Source: Lachnospiraceae bacterium | GTDB taxonomy: Bacteria > Bacillota > Clostridia > Lachnospirales > Lachnospiraceae | Assembly (NCBI GenBank): GCA_015057525.1 | Contig: SVEE01000002.1 | Location: forward strand, 254,767-318,766 | DNA: 64,000 bases | Reading direction: 5' to 3' | In this document: positions 1-7,854 of the stretch, one piece after another | Position numbering within the stretch: position 1 is the stretch's first letter | Layout of the letters: every line of letters starts with the position of its first letter | Translations under genes and position numbers: made by a program | The notes under the pieces: generated by a model | Database searches by the model: none | What the model was told of the DNA's origin: nothing | The model's input: the letters and a program-made list of their open reading frames with translations, nothing else

Positions 1-636
1 TGCACCAGTATAGTTATAATTATGAGCTACATTAACCTCATTACCAACTCTCCAGTTCTGAACAAATGTATCTGAGTAACCAAATCGTTCAGCCATAAAA
101 TTAAGTATTGCAGAAATATGATTTTGAGCCTCTGCATCACAAGAATTAAGTGCATAGTATACTTTTCCCGGTGTTGGATTATACATAAGTTTCTGGATAA
201 CAGGATCATCACTCCAGCTAAGTACAAGACAGAAAGTCCAAGTAATACCTTGCTCACGGTATTTTTTTACCTCCGCAAGAAGAACTTTCATCATACTTCC
301 TTCCTGCTCGTTAAAGTAGTAAGTCTTGCCGTTATATCTATATGGTGTTCCTGTTCCATCTGTGTTAATAATAGACGCCAAATCTACATTTAACATAATA
401 TGATTTAAATTTAGATTGGAAACAGTATCTCCCAAAGCAGCAAATTCAGTACCCTGTACACCCTTACTATTATAATAATTACCATTAACAACATCTGCGG
501 CTGTAGCCTTCACGTGGCTTAATGAAGCCGCCTTAACTTCTACCGGCTCAAAGAAACCCGTTACAAGCATAGAAATAGTTAAAGCAATCACCATAATTGA
601 AGCGGTTATTTTATTATGCATTTTTCTTTTTTTCAT
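1..636 (-). CDS. Secreted DUF5722-like protein, N-terminal part (runs off left edge)
   Basis: An open frame of 212 codons starts at ATG 634-636 and is still open at base 1, so the C-terminal part lies outside the window. The start follows AGGAGAA with good spacing. Residues 1-36 form a Sec signal peptide (KKRK, a hydrophobic stretch, then VKA-A). The mature part reads like the start of a TIM-barrel glycosidase-like fold, with YNGKTYYFN, a WTFCLVLSWSDD strand and NWRVGNEVN, where GNEVN resembles the acid/base glutamate region of retaining glycosidases. Family recall points to DUF5722, whose function is not established. It probably has its own promoter inside the enolase terminator. An ordinary GH5/GH39-like enzyme is the alternative. 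Confidence 0.72.
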   Translation of the reverse strand, partial: MKKRKMHNKITASIMVIALTISMLVTGFFEPVEVKAASLSHVKATAADVVNGNYYNSKGVQGTEFAALGDTVSNLNLNHIMLNVDLASIINTDGTGTPYRYNGKTYYFNEQEGSMMKVLLAEVKKYREQGITWTFCLVLSWSDDPVIQKLMYNPTPGKVYYALNSCDAEAQNHISAILNFMAERFGYSDTFVQNWRVGNEVNVAHNYNYTGA

Positions 637-661
637 GGTAATTCTCCTTTCAACTTTTTAA

Positions 662-708
662 TTATTTATAAAAAATCATGAATTTATTATACTATAAATT
701 CATGATTT
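662..708 (-). terminator. enolase terminator hairpin with the next promoter's -10 in its loop
   Basis: A 14-bp inverted repeat (673-686 with 695-708) flanks an 8-base loop. On the minus strand it is followed by six Ts. It sits immediately after the enolase stop. The loop region reads TAGTATAAT on the minus strand, which serves as the -10 of a promoter for the downstream secreted protein. Confidence 0.75.
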
Positions 709-716
709 CCTCAATT
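688..716 (-). promoter_or_regulatory. Predicted promoter of the DUF5722-like gene, nested in the eno terminator
   Basis: On the minus strand TTGAGG, a 17-base spacer and TATAAT are found. The -35 overlaps the last bases of enolase and the -10 falls in the terminator loop. RNA started here lacks the 5' arm of the hairpin and so would not be terminated. Assignment is by consensus match only. Confidence 0.55.
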
Positions 717-1995
717 AAAATATAGATGATTTTTTAAGTTCTTCCTCTATTCGTAAAAGCTGATTATATTTAGCATTTCTGTCTGTTCTACACGGAGCAC
801 CGGCCTTTATTTGTCCCGAATTTACGGCAACAGCTAAATCAGAAATAAAAGCATCATCAGTTTCACCTGACCTATGGGATATAACAGTCTTATATCCATA
901 CTCTCTTGCCATAGCAATAGTTTCCATTGTCTCTGTTAAGGTACCAATTTGATTATATTTTATGAGTATTGCATTTCCTATACCATCGTCTATGCCTTGT
1001 TTTAATTTTTTCTTATTTGTTACGAATAAATCATCACCTACAAGCTGTATTGTATCACCAAGTCTAAAGGTTAATACCTTCCAACCCTTCATATCATTCT
1101 CGTCAAGACCATCCTCTATAGAGTATATTGGATATTTTTTTATTAGTTCCTCATAATATTGAACCATTTCTTCTGAATTTCTATATATTTCTCTTCCTGA
1201 CATTTTACTTTCTCCAGGAAAATAATACATTCCTGAATTATCATCAAAAAGTTCACTTGCAGCAACATCCAGGGCAATTTTTATATCTTCTCCCGGCTTA
1301 TATCCCGCCTTATCAATTGCAAGCATTATATAATCAAGTACATCAAATGAGCTTGGTAAATTGGGAGCAAAACCTCCTTCGTCTCCAACGCCAGTTGAAA
1401 GTCCATTATCTGAAAGAATTTTCTTTAATGTATGATATATATTTGTACACATCTCAAGGCAAGAATTAAAGTTTTCCGCACCAACTGGAGCAATCATGAA
1501 TTCTTGAATATCTACTGTATTATCTGCATGCTTACCACCATTCATAATATTCATCATTGGCAATGGCATTTTTCTTGCGTTTATTCCACCAATATATCTA
1601 TAAAGGGGAATATCAAGAGCATTGGCAGCAGCTCTTGCTACAGCAAGAGACACTCCAAGAATTGCATTTGCCCCAAATTTACTCTTATTATCAGTACCGT
1701 CTGCATCAATAATAATTCGGTCAATTTCGGCTTGTTCAAATACATTCAATCCCACTATTTTGTCACAAATACGAGTATTAACATTATTTACAGCTTTGCT
1801 TACACCTTTTCCAAGATATCTTTTTTCTTCATCCCTTAGTTCGTGTGCCTCATATTCACCTGTGGATGCACCCGAAGGAACAGATGCTCTTCCTTCATAA
1901 CCACATTCTGTTATTACATCTACTTCCACAGTAGGATTTCCTCTAGAATCAAGAATCTCTCTTGCGCTCACACTTGCAATTTTTTCTAAAAACAT
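715..1995 (-). CDS. eno: Enolase
   Basis: Phosphopyruvate hydratase interconverts 2-phosphoglycerate and phosphoenolpyruvate in glycolysis (cytoplasm, Mg-dependent). The 426 residues match the usual bacterial length. Visible landmarks are [10 protein letters not shown] near the N-terminus, the mobile SGAST loop (41-45), GGKHADN with the active-site His (156), [13 protein letters not shown], the catalytic Lys in [17 protein letters not shown] and [22 protein letters not shown]-type C-terminal sequence. A few positions differ from the commonest bacterial form (IKYNQ for IKVNQ, GLDEND in place of GMAEDD), but the metal and catalytic residues appear intact. Start ATG 1995 follows AGGAGG. That Shine-Dalgarno and the start codon are buried in a 22-bp hairpin. 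GpmI, the preceding glycolytic step, is encoded nearby. Confidence 0.97.
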   Translation of the reverse strand: MFLEKIASVSAREILDSRGNPTVEVDVITECGYEGRASVPSGASTGEYEAHELRDEEKRYLGKGVSKAVNNVNTRICDKIVGLNVFEQAEIDRIIIDADGTDNKSKFGANAILGVSLAVARAAANALDIPLYRYIGGINARKMPLPMMNIMNGGKHADNTVDIQEFMIAPVGAENFNSCLEMCTNIYHTLKKILSDNGLSTGVGDEGGFAPNLPSSFDVLDYIMLAIDKAGYKPGEDIKIALDVAASELFDDNSGMYYFPGESKMSGREIYRNSEEMVQYYEELIKKYPIYSIEDGLDENDMKGWKVLTFRLGDTIQLVGDDLFVTNKKKLKQGIDDGIGNAILIKYNQIGTLTETMETIAMAREYGYKTVISHRSGETDDAFISDLAVAVNSGQIKAGAPCRTDRNAKYNQLLRIEEELKKSSIF

Positions 1996-2056
1996 AAAAA
2001 GCCTCCTATGAGTAACATAAATCTAATGTAATTATTACCCATAGAAGACTTTTTAT
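1994..2056 (-). promoter_or_regulatory. Long hairpin covering the eno Shine-Dalgarno and start codon (also a possible mscL terminator)
   Basis: Arms 1994-2015 and 2035-2056 pair over 22 consecutive base pairs on the minus-strand RNA, with three G-U wobbles and no mismatch. The 3' arm contains the AGGAGGC ribosome-binding site and the first two bases of the eno ATG. The 5' arm begins with five As and the 3' arm ends in CTTTTT, so the element also has the shape of an intrinsic terminator for mscL. Whether it controls translation, ends mscL transcription, or both cannot be told from sequence. Confidence 0.7.
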
Positions 2057-2090
2057 TCATTTAAACAATCAATATGTGATTATATTTTTA

Positions 2091-2498
2091 TTATTCAACA
2101 TCCGAAGTACAGTGTGGGCACTTAGTTGCTTCAATATTGATTTCCGATTTACAGAAAGGACATTCTTTAGTTGTAGGAGCTGCTTCCTCTTCTTCCTTCT
2201 TGCCTACAGAGCTAAGCTTATTCATTCCCTTAACCATAAGGAATACAACAAACGCCATAATAATAAAGTTAAAAACATCTGTTAAAAATGCTCCATAGTA
2301 AATATCAGCCTTCCATATTGTAAAATGCAATCCATTAATACCACCTGTGTTAAAGCAACCAATAATTGGTGAAATTACATTATCAAGTAATGAATTAACA
2401 AGAGCCGTAAAAGCAGAACCAATTATCATACCTACAGCAAGACTCATAACATTTCCCTTGATAGCAAATTCCTTGAACTCTTTGATAAAATTCTTCAT
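2091..2498 (-). CDS. mscL: Large-conductance mechanosensitive channel MscL with C-terminal zinc ribbon
   Basis: MscL forms a pentameric pore in the cytoplasmic membrane that opens on osmotic down-shock. The 135-residue protein starts with the amphipathic N-terminal helix (KEFKEFAIKGNVMSLAVG) and TM1 (SLAVGMIIGSAFTALVNSLLDN). TM2 follows (FNFIIMAFVVFLMVKGMNKL), and then an acidic linker. Beyond the normal cytoplasmic helix it carries CPFCKSEINIEATKCPHC (two CxxC pairs, about residues 113-130), a zinc-ribbon-like module. MscL of proteobacterial type lacks this, although clostridial relatives often have it. AAGGAG precedes the start. It lies directly upstream of eno on the same strand. Confidence 0.95.
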   Translation of the reverse strand: MKNFIKEFKEFAIKGNVMSLAVGMIIGSAFTALVNSLLDNVISPIIGCFNTGGINGLHFTIWKADIYYGAFLTDVFNFIIMAFVVFLMVKGMNKLSSVGKKEEEEAAPTTKECPFCKSEINIEATKCPHCTSDVE

Positions 2499-2553
2499 AA
2501 CATATACTCCTTTTCCTCTTTTTTATTTTAATTAAATATAATTCTTATGTATT

Positions 2554-3054
2554 TTATTGATTTTCTTGTTTAAGCTTCTTTTTCTTATCGGCTAGATCTA
2601 CAGCACACATCAAATGTAATGTACCGAATATGGCTATGCCTGCCAACCCTAACATCTGCCAGTTGAACTGCTTTGTATCAGTCTTTATACCAGCTATGTT
2701 TGAATACAATTTTCCATTACTTAGATAAACTGTATTATCAAAATATGGATTATCATTTTGGAGATCAGCCTCCAAGTTGGCTAAACCCTCATACTTAGGC
2801 ATTTCTCCACTTTGAACATTTATAAGTTCGTAGTTTTTACCTTCATAGAAAACAGTGACATGATATGAGAAGTGCATTCCGTTTCTAGCTCCTGAAGAAA
2901 GTTTTTCTGTTTCTGCACGTATTACAGTAACTTTGACTTCTTCGTATACAATATCCTGATTGTCAACGTTATTTTTTGAAACAATAAATAACACAATTGA
3001 AACAACAAACAATATTAACGTGATGATAAGCTGTTTAATACGTTTTTTGTTCAT
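2554..3054 (-). CDS. Small membrane protein, DUF3592-like
   Basis: The 166-residue protein has two predicted membrane segments (about 10-27 and 135-154) flanking an extracytoplasmic domain with short strands (VKVTVIRAE, MHFSYHVTVFYEGKNYEL). This resembles the DUF3592 layout, whose role is unknown. I chose ATG 3054 because it follows AAGGGGTG at good spacing. A longer frame reaches 3129 but would cross the gpmI terminator. It lies between gpmI and mscL with a terminator upstream. No catalytic motif is visible. Confidence 0.8.
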   Translation of the reverse strand: MNKKRIKQLIITLILFVVSIVLFIVSKNNVDNQDIVYEEVKVTVIRAETEKLSSGARNGMHFSYHVTVFYEGKNYELINVQSGEMPKYEGLANLEADLQNDNPYFDNTVYLSNGKLYSNIAGIKTDTKQFNWQMLGLAGIAIFGTLHLMCAVDLADKKKKLKQENQ

Positions 3055-3094
3055 TAATTCACCCCTTTTGTTTAAGCATATAAATGCTTTAATA

Positions 3095-3125
3095 TAAACA
3101 AAGAATGTGCATTTGCACATTCTTT
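3095..3125 (-). terminator. gpmI terminator
   Basis: A perfect 12-bp inverted repeat (3100-3111 with 3114-3125) starts 16 bases past the gpmI stop. On the minus strand it ends in TTT followed by GTTTATATT, a moderate U-tract. Confidence 0.7.
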
Positions 3126-3140
3126 GCATATATTAATACA

Positions 3141-4682
3141 CTATCTAACAATAAGTGATTTTCCTGTCATCTCTTTAGGCTGTGGAAGTTCCATAATCTC
3201 AAGCAATGTTGGTGCAATATCTGCAAGACATCCGCCTTCACGAAGTTTAACACTGTCATCATAGTTAACAAGTATAAATGGTACTGGATTAGTAGTGTGA
3301 GCTGTATGTGGCTCTCCAGTCTCATAGTTAACCATCTGCTCAGCATTACCGTGGTCTGCACAGATAAATAATACACCGCCTACTTTCTTAACTGCCTCAA
3401 CAGCATCTCCAACAAGCTGGTCTACTCTTTCAACTGCACTTACGGCAGCAGGAATAACCCCTGTGTGACCTACCATATCAGGATTAGCAAAATTAATTAT
3501 AATAACATCATAATCCTCATCTGTAATACATGAAACAAGGTCAGCTCCAACCTCAGGAGCACTCATCTCTGGCTGTAAATCATATGTTGCAACAGCTGGT
3601 GACTTAACAAGAATTCTAAATTCTTCCTTGTTAGGCTCTTCAAGACCACCGTTAAAGAAAAATGTTACATGCGCATACTTCTCTGTCTCAGCAAGTCTAA
3701 GCTGTTTCTTTCCATTAGCAGCAAGATATTCTCCTAATGTATTAGTGATTTCCTGTTTCTTGAACGCAATAGTTTTGTTAGGTATGCTTTCATCATAATC
3801 CTTAAAGCACACATAAGTAAGTGGTAATTTACCACCCTTTCTATCAAATCCATCAAAATCATCTGAGCAGAATGCTCTTGTAATTTCTCTAGCTCTATCT
3901 GGTCTAAAGTTAAAGAAAATAACTGAATCATTAGCCTTAACTGTAGCAACAGGTGCACCATTCTCAGTGATAACTGTTGGAAGAACAAATTCGTCTGTCT
4001 TATCATCAGCGTAAGAATCAGCAACAGCCTGTACAGGATCTGTAGCATTAACACCCTCACCATAAACTATAGCAGCATATGCCTTCTCAACTCTATCCCA
4101 GTTATTATCTCTGTCCATTGCATAATAACGACCAGAAATGGATGCAACCTTACCTACGCCTATTTCAGCCATCTTATCAACTAATTCTGCAACATAATCC
4201 TTACCTGATGCTGGAGGAGTATCTCTACCATCAAGGAATGGATGTACGTATACATTAGAAAGACCCTGCTTCTTGCAAAGTTCTAAAATACCATAAAGAT
4301 GTGTATTATGGCTGTGTACTCCACCATCTGAAAGAAGTCCCCAAAGATGTAAATCCGAGTTATTCTTCTTACAATTATCTATAGCCTCGAGCATAGCCTC
4401 ATTCTCAAAGAAATCACCATCCTCGATAGCTTTTGTAATAGATGTTAAATCCTGATATATAATTCTTCCTGCTCCGATGTTCATATGTCCAACCTCTGAG
4501 TTACCCATCTGTCCATCAGGAAGACCAACTGCAAGACCTGAAGCATTACCTCTAACGAATGGACACTCAGCCATAAGCTTGTCCATAACTGGTGTTTTAG
4601 CCATAGCAATTGCATTACCCTCAGTCTTGTCACTAATTCCATAACCATCAAGTACCATTAAAACTACTGGTTTCTTACTCAT
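3141..4682 (-). CDS. gpmI: 2,3-bisphosphoglycerate-independent phosphoglycerate mutase
   Basis: GpmI interconverts 3- and 2-phosphoglycerate using two metal ions (usually Mn) in the alkaline phosphatase superfamily. The 513 residues are standard. Motifs include MVLDGYG (first metal Asp), GNSEVGHMNIGAGR with the phosphorylated Ser, DGRDTPP, GRYYAMDRDNNWDR, FRPDRAREIT, a GHTG motif and ADHGNAEQM near the C-terminus. The start is ATG 4682 behind AAAGGAGA. An in-frame upstream extension to 4736 lacks a ribosome-binding site. A promoter and a palindromic operator candidate precede it. Enolase, the following glycolytic enzyme, is encoded about 1.1 kb downstream. Confidence 0.97.
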   Translation of the reverse strand: MSKKPVVLMVLDGYGISDKTEGNAIAMAKTPVMDKLMAECPFVRGNASGLAVGLPDGQMGNSEVGHMNIGAGRIIYQDLTSITKAIEDGDFFENEAMLEAIDNCKKNNSDLHLWGLLSDGGVHSHNTHLYGILELCKKQGLSNVYVHPFLDGRDTPPASGKDYVAELVDKMAEIGVGKVASISGRYYAMDRDNNWDRVEKAYAAIVYGEGVNATDPVQAVADSYADDKTDEFVLPTVITENGAPVATVKANDSVIFFNFRPDRAREITRAFCSDDFDGFDRKGGKLPLTYVCFKDYDESIPNKTIAFKKQEITNTLGEYLAANGKKQLRLAETEKYAHVTFFFNGGLEEPNKEEFRILVKSPAVATYDLQPEMSAPEVGADLVSCITDEDYDVIIINFANPDMVGHTGVIPAAVSAVERVDQLVGDAVEAVKKVGGVLFICADHGNAEQMVNYETGEPHTAHTTNPVPFILVNYDDSVKLREGGCLADIAPTLLEIMELPQPKEMTGKSLIVR

Positions 4683-4717
4683 TGTATATATCTCCTTTAA
4701 ATTTATTACGTATACAT

Positions 4718-4733
4718 TGTGAAACAAATCACA
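4718..4733. promoter_or_regulatory. Palindromic operator candidate at gpmI start region
   Basis: TGTGA, six bases, TCACA lies 8 bases downstream of the predicted gpmI -10, that is at the transcription start. With flanking bases it reads TTGTGA-N6-TCACAC, one base off the TTGTGA-N6-TCACAA consensus known for Rex. A related palindrome occurs at gap. Confidence 0.5.
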
Positions 4734-4741
4734 CACAGTTT

Positions 4742-4769
4742 ATAATATCATATAATTATTTTTTAGCAA
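4742..4769 (-). promoter_or_regulatory. Predicted gpmI promoter
   Basis: Minus-strand TTGCTA (4764-4769), a 16-base spacer and TATTAT (4742-4747) form a plausible vegetative promoter about 60 bases before the gpmI start. Only a consensus match supports it. Confidence 0.45.
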
Positions 4770-4777
4770 GAAAAAAA

Positions 4778-5899
4778 TCATATGTCATCCCACTCATCAA
4801 CAACTATAACAGCTTCACTAACTCTCTTACGTTCTTTTTCTCTCATAATATCTTTAATTATTGATATTACTACAAAAATAAACAAAGCAACTTCTATAAC
4901 CTTGCCTAAAACTACTTTCTTAAATTGCTTTTCATCGAGTTTTCTTGACTTTAATTGATATGGTTTTTCATTATCATAATCGTATGCCGATTGTGTGTAA
5001 CTTGCAGCATATCTAGTCTTAATTTCAGGAAATTCATTAAGTTCTGAAATATCATCTAACCATCCAATAAAATAAGCTGTTATATTAGTTATTTCAGATG
5101 TTACCTTATCATCCCAAGATACACCGTCTGTTGAGCTACCAAGCATTATATCTTTTTTATATTCTTTAGCAACATAATCAACAAATTCACGGGTAATACC
5201 ATCACCTTTGCTTGTATAATATAAATCTCGAGCGCCAAACAAGTGCAATATTTCATGGGCATATGTATCAGGATTTACATTTCTTTCTTCATCCCACCTA
5301 AGATTAATAAATGCAATCTCATTATAATAATATTTGTCTTCACCATATTTAAAATTATATGCACAAGCTTCATCAGCTTCATTATCAACAAATATAAGGT
5401 ATCCGATACTATTTACATTATATTTTTTCATTATATCTTCCACAGATATATTTTCGCTTATATAATCCTGAGTTGCTCTGACTAAATCAACCGTATCTTG
5501 TTCATTCTCGGAATATCCTACACCCGCACTACCTGGAAAAGGCTTGTTATATGTGAAATGATATTCTAAGTCCGGATATTTCTTTGTGTCATATATCAAA
5601 TCAACATCCTTACCATATCTCTTTCCTTCTTCAATTAAGTAATTGCACGCAATATCAAGGTTATTGTAAGCAAGTTCCATATCCAAGGATGACCAAAGTG
5701 CATCCTGATCTTCAAGAAAAATGCTAATCAATACCGTTTGATTGTCTAAATATTTTGTACTTCCTGTTGTAGCCTCTTCCCAATCACTATATGGTTCACC
5801 ATCATATCTAGTAGATAATTCATCGTATTTCGAACCACTACATGAACAAAGTGAAATTGAACATAGCAGTAAAGCTAAAATAGTTATTATTTTTTTCAT
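4778..5899 (-). CDS. Putative metzincin-like lipoprotein
   Basis: The 373-residue protein begins with a lipoprotein signal peptide (hydrophobic stretch then LCSC, lipidated Cys about 20). It contains HEILHLFGARD at 215-225, which fits the extended zinc motif HExxHxxGxxD of metzincin-type metallopeptidases. A second predicted membrane segment is near 331-350, followed by a charged cytoplasmic-type tail (KDIMREKERKRV). It was not assigned to a named family. The start ATG overlaps the stop of the upstream GH5 gene by one base (TAATG), so translation is probably coupled. Role inferred: a cell-surface metalloprotease or a zinc protein with peptidase ancestry. Confidence 0.8.
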   Translation of the reverse strand: MKKIITILALLLCSISLCSCSGSKYDELSTRYDGEPYSDWEEATTGSTKYLDNQTVLISIFLEDQDALWSSLDMELAYNNLDIACNYLIEEGKRYGKDVDLIYDTKKYPDLEYHFTYNKPFPGSAGVGYSENEQDTVDLVRATQDYISENISVEDIMKKYNVNSIGYLIFVDNEADEACAYNFKYGEDKYYYNEIAFINLRWDEERNVNPDTYAHEILHLFGARDLYYTSKGDGITREFVDYVAKEYKKDIMLGSSTDGVSWDDKVTSEITNITAYFIGWLDDISELNEFPEIKTRYAASYTQSAYDYDNEKPYQLKSRKLDEKQFKKVVLGKVIEVALFIFVVISIIKDIMREKERKRVSEAVIVVDEWDDI

Positions 5900-7419
5900 T
5901 AATAGTACTCTCCCAAACTAATACCATTTAATCCAAGAGGGATTTCATGGTCGAGACCTATGAAATGTTCTCCATCATTCCAAAGGACTTCCTTGACAAA
6001 GGCATATTTTTCCTCGTCCCAAGTTGTAAAATCATCTAAAACCATACCACCAGTATCACCTGAGTTGGAATTAAAACACCAGAAGGTGTGATTGAGTCTA
6101 TTTTCAGATATTAATTGCCTCATATAAGTCATCCAAGTAATATTAGGCTCCTTCATAAAGCCTCCCCACTCACCTATAAGAAGAGGTGCGATATCCTCCT
6201 CATAAATATAAAACCAATTATCATGCCAACAGTCTTCCATGAGACTATCATAGTTATAATCGCCTTCAAACCAAGGTTGAGCATATACTGTAGGACCATA
6301 ATCATGTGGTGAATAGACTAACTTATTCTGATAATCACCTAAGTCAACTGGATAATCGGCAACACCTCGAAGATTTCCACCCCACCAGTTAAAGTAATAA
6401 TCTTCCTCATTAGTTGATGAAAAATCTCCATTTGTTTCCAAATCTATAGGATATATTTCGATACCTTCAACTAAAACAAGAACATTTGGATTACTTGTTA
6501 AAACTGCATCAGCTGCTAGCTCCGCAACATATTTCCAATTGTTAGGGTCAGTGGAATCATCCCACTTGGCTGCTCCAGTACCCTCGAAAGGTTTACCGTG
6601 AGGTTCATTTTTTAAATCATATGCAATGATAGTATCGTCATCCTTGTATCTATCTGCAATCCAACTAAGTGCAAATAAATAGTCCTCTGTTGAAATTCTT
6701 TCTGTATACCAAAGATTAACAACGTGTCCACTAGCGTTAGTTTCTGCACTATGTATATCAATCATAATCTTGATACCATTTGCTCTACATTGGCCAATAA
6801 TGTATTCAAAAATCTGAAGACTATCCATACCCACAAGATATGAATTAGTTGCCTGATTAAAATTAGCCTGTGGGTATTCACCACGAGACCACTGTAAGAT
6901 TAATTCTGCTGAAAATGGTATTCTAAGCAAATTAAAACCATGATTGGCAATTTCCTGAATGGATTGATTTAAATCACATGCCCACAAACCATCAAAAGTG
7001 TTAGTGCCAGTATTGTATCCAAACCAATTAATTCCAGTTATCCAAACTTCATTGCCATCTGAATCAACAATTTTTCTTCCATCTGTATAAAGCCAATCAT
7101 CAGTGGTTGGCTCAGGAACATCCATTGCACCATAATCTACGTCACGTTCAACAACAACTGTATTTGTTGGCTCAGTGGTTGTCAAATTAGTTTCATCCTG
7201 TGAACCATTATTATCACTTGTATCCGTCGTTGTTCCTTCCTGAGCATTATTATTTGATGTAGATGAATCATATATTGGATTTTCTGTTGTTGTAACCTGA
7301 GTATCAGTATTTTGCTTATTACTTCTCTTCTTTTGTATGGCTATTCCGGCGACTATACCAAGCAAAAATGCCACAATAACTGCCTGAACCATAATTATAA
7401 TAATAAATTTTTTATTCAT
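5899..7419 (-). CDS. Membrane-anchored GH5-type glycoside hydrolase
   Basis: The protein (506 aa) looks like a retaining endo-glycanase of family GH5, the family of many cellulases and mannanases. An N-terminal uncleaved membrane segment (5-28) is followed by a Thr/Asn/Ser-rich linker (35-90), which places the enzyme outside the cell. The catalytic domain covers about 110-500. DLKNEPHG carries the likely acid/base Glu272 and LLIGEWGG the likely nucleophile Glu417. Supporting GH5 features are LRIPFS, MIDIH and SPHDYGP. It is the middle gene of a three-gene operon behind a MIF-like protein, 2 bases from that stop. Substrate specificity cannot be read from the sequence. Confidence 0.88.
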   Translation of the reverse strand: MNKKFIIIIMVQAVIVAFLLGIVAGIAIQKKRSNKQNTDTQVTTTENPIYDSSTSNNNAQEGTTTDTSDNNGSQDETNLTTTEPTNTVVVERDVDYGAMDVPEPTTDDWLYTDGRKIVDSDGNEVWITGINWFGYNTGTNTFDGLWACDLNQSIQEIANHGFNLLRIPFSAELILQWSRGEYPQANFNQATNSYLVGMDSLQIFEYIIGQCRANGIKIMIDIHSAETNASGHVVNLWYTERISTEDYLFALSWIADRYKDDDTIIAYDLKNEPHGKPFEGTGAAKWDDSTDPNNWKYVAELAADAVLTSNPNVLVLVEGIEIYPIDLETNGDFSSTNEEDYYFNWWGGNLRGVADYPVDLGDYQNKLVYSPHDYGPTVYAQPWFEGDYNYDSLMEDCWHDNWFYIYEEDIAPLLIGEWGGFMKEPNITWMTYMRQLISENRLNHTFWCFNSNSGDTGGMVLDDFTTWDEEKYAFVKEVLWNDGEHFIGLDHEIPLGLNGISLGEYY

Positions 7420-7421
7420 GT

Positions 7422-7766
7422 TTAAAAATTACCACCATTCCATCCCCAATTGGAAACTGCCTCATATTTTACATATACATGATCTGGTGCAATACCAAGA
7501 ATCTTGTTAAAAGCTTCACATATCTGCGCAGTCAATGCATCAAAAGCCTGCTTGTTTTCTCCACCATATACACTCACTTCTACAAAAGCCATCGGCTGAC
7601 TTGCATCGCCTCTAAAATAAAGCTTATATTCATCTTCAAAGCCAAGCATAAGCCAAGATTCACTCTTGCCTGGAATTGTCCTTATTGCCTCCCCAAGAAA
7701 ATTTTTTAATTCAGTTTCCTGCTCCTTTGTCATCTTTACACTAATTTTAGAATTAATAAATGGCAT
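7422..7766 (-). CDS. MIF/tautomerase-superfamily protein
   Basis: The 114-residue protein matches the macrophage migration inhibitory factor family in length and in two hallmarks: MPF at the N-terminus, where Pro becomes the catalytic base after Met removal, and a C-terminal NWGWNGGNF that aligns with NVGWNNSTFA of MIF. Relatives have phenylpyruvate or dopachrome tautomerase activity, and the bacterial physiological substrate is generally unknown. No signal peptide is present, although its operon partners are surface proteins. Start ATG 7766 follows AGGAGGT. It heads the operon with the GH5 enzyme and the lipoprotein. Confidence 0.9.
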   Translation of the reverse strand: MPFINSKISVKMTKEQETELKNFLGEAIRTIPGKSESWLMLGFEDEYKLYFRGDASQPMAFVEVSVYGGENKQAFDALTAQICEAFNKILGIAPDHVYVKYEAVSNWGWNGGNF

Positions 7767-7781
7767 AATGTACCTCCTAAT

Positions 7782-7811
7782 AAAAAAAGACTGTATTTAA
7801 AATACAGTCTT
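7782..7811 (-). terminator. Terminator of the GGDEF gene
   Basis: A 12-bp inverted repeat (7787-7798 with 7800-7811) is followed on the minus strand by a run of seven Ts. The predicted start of transcription for the downstream MIF operon falls inside its 5' arm. Confidence 0.85.
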
Positions 7812-7812
7812 A

Positions 7813-7841
7813 ATTATAATATAAAATCAAATTAATGTCAT
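7813..7841 (-). promoter_or_regulatory. Predicted promoter of the MIF-GH5-lipoprotein operon
   Basis: Minus-strand ATGACA (7836-7841), 17 bases and TATAAT (7813-7818) predict a start near 7806, inside the 5' arm of the preceding terminator. The new transcript would then carry only half the stem. Confidence 0.55.
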
Positions 7842-7854
7842 TATTTATAGAGTG

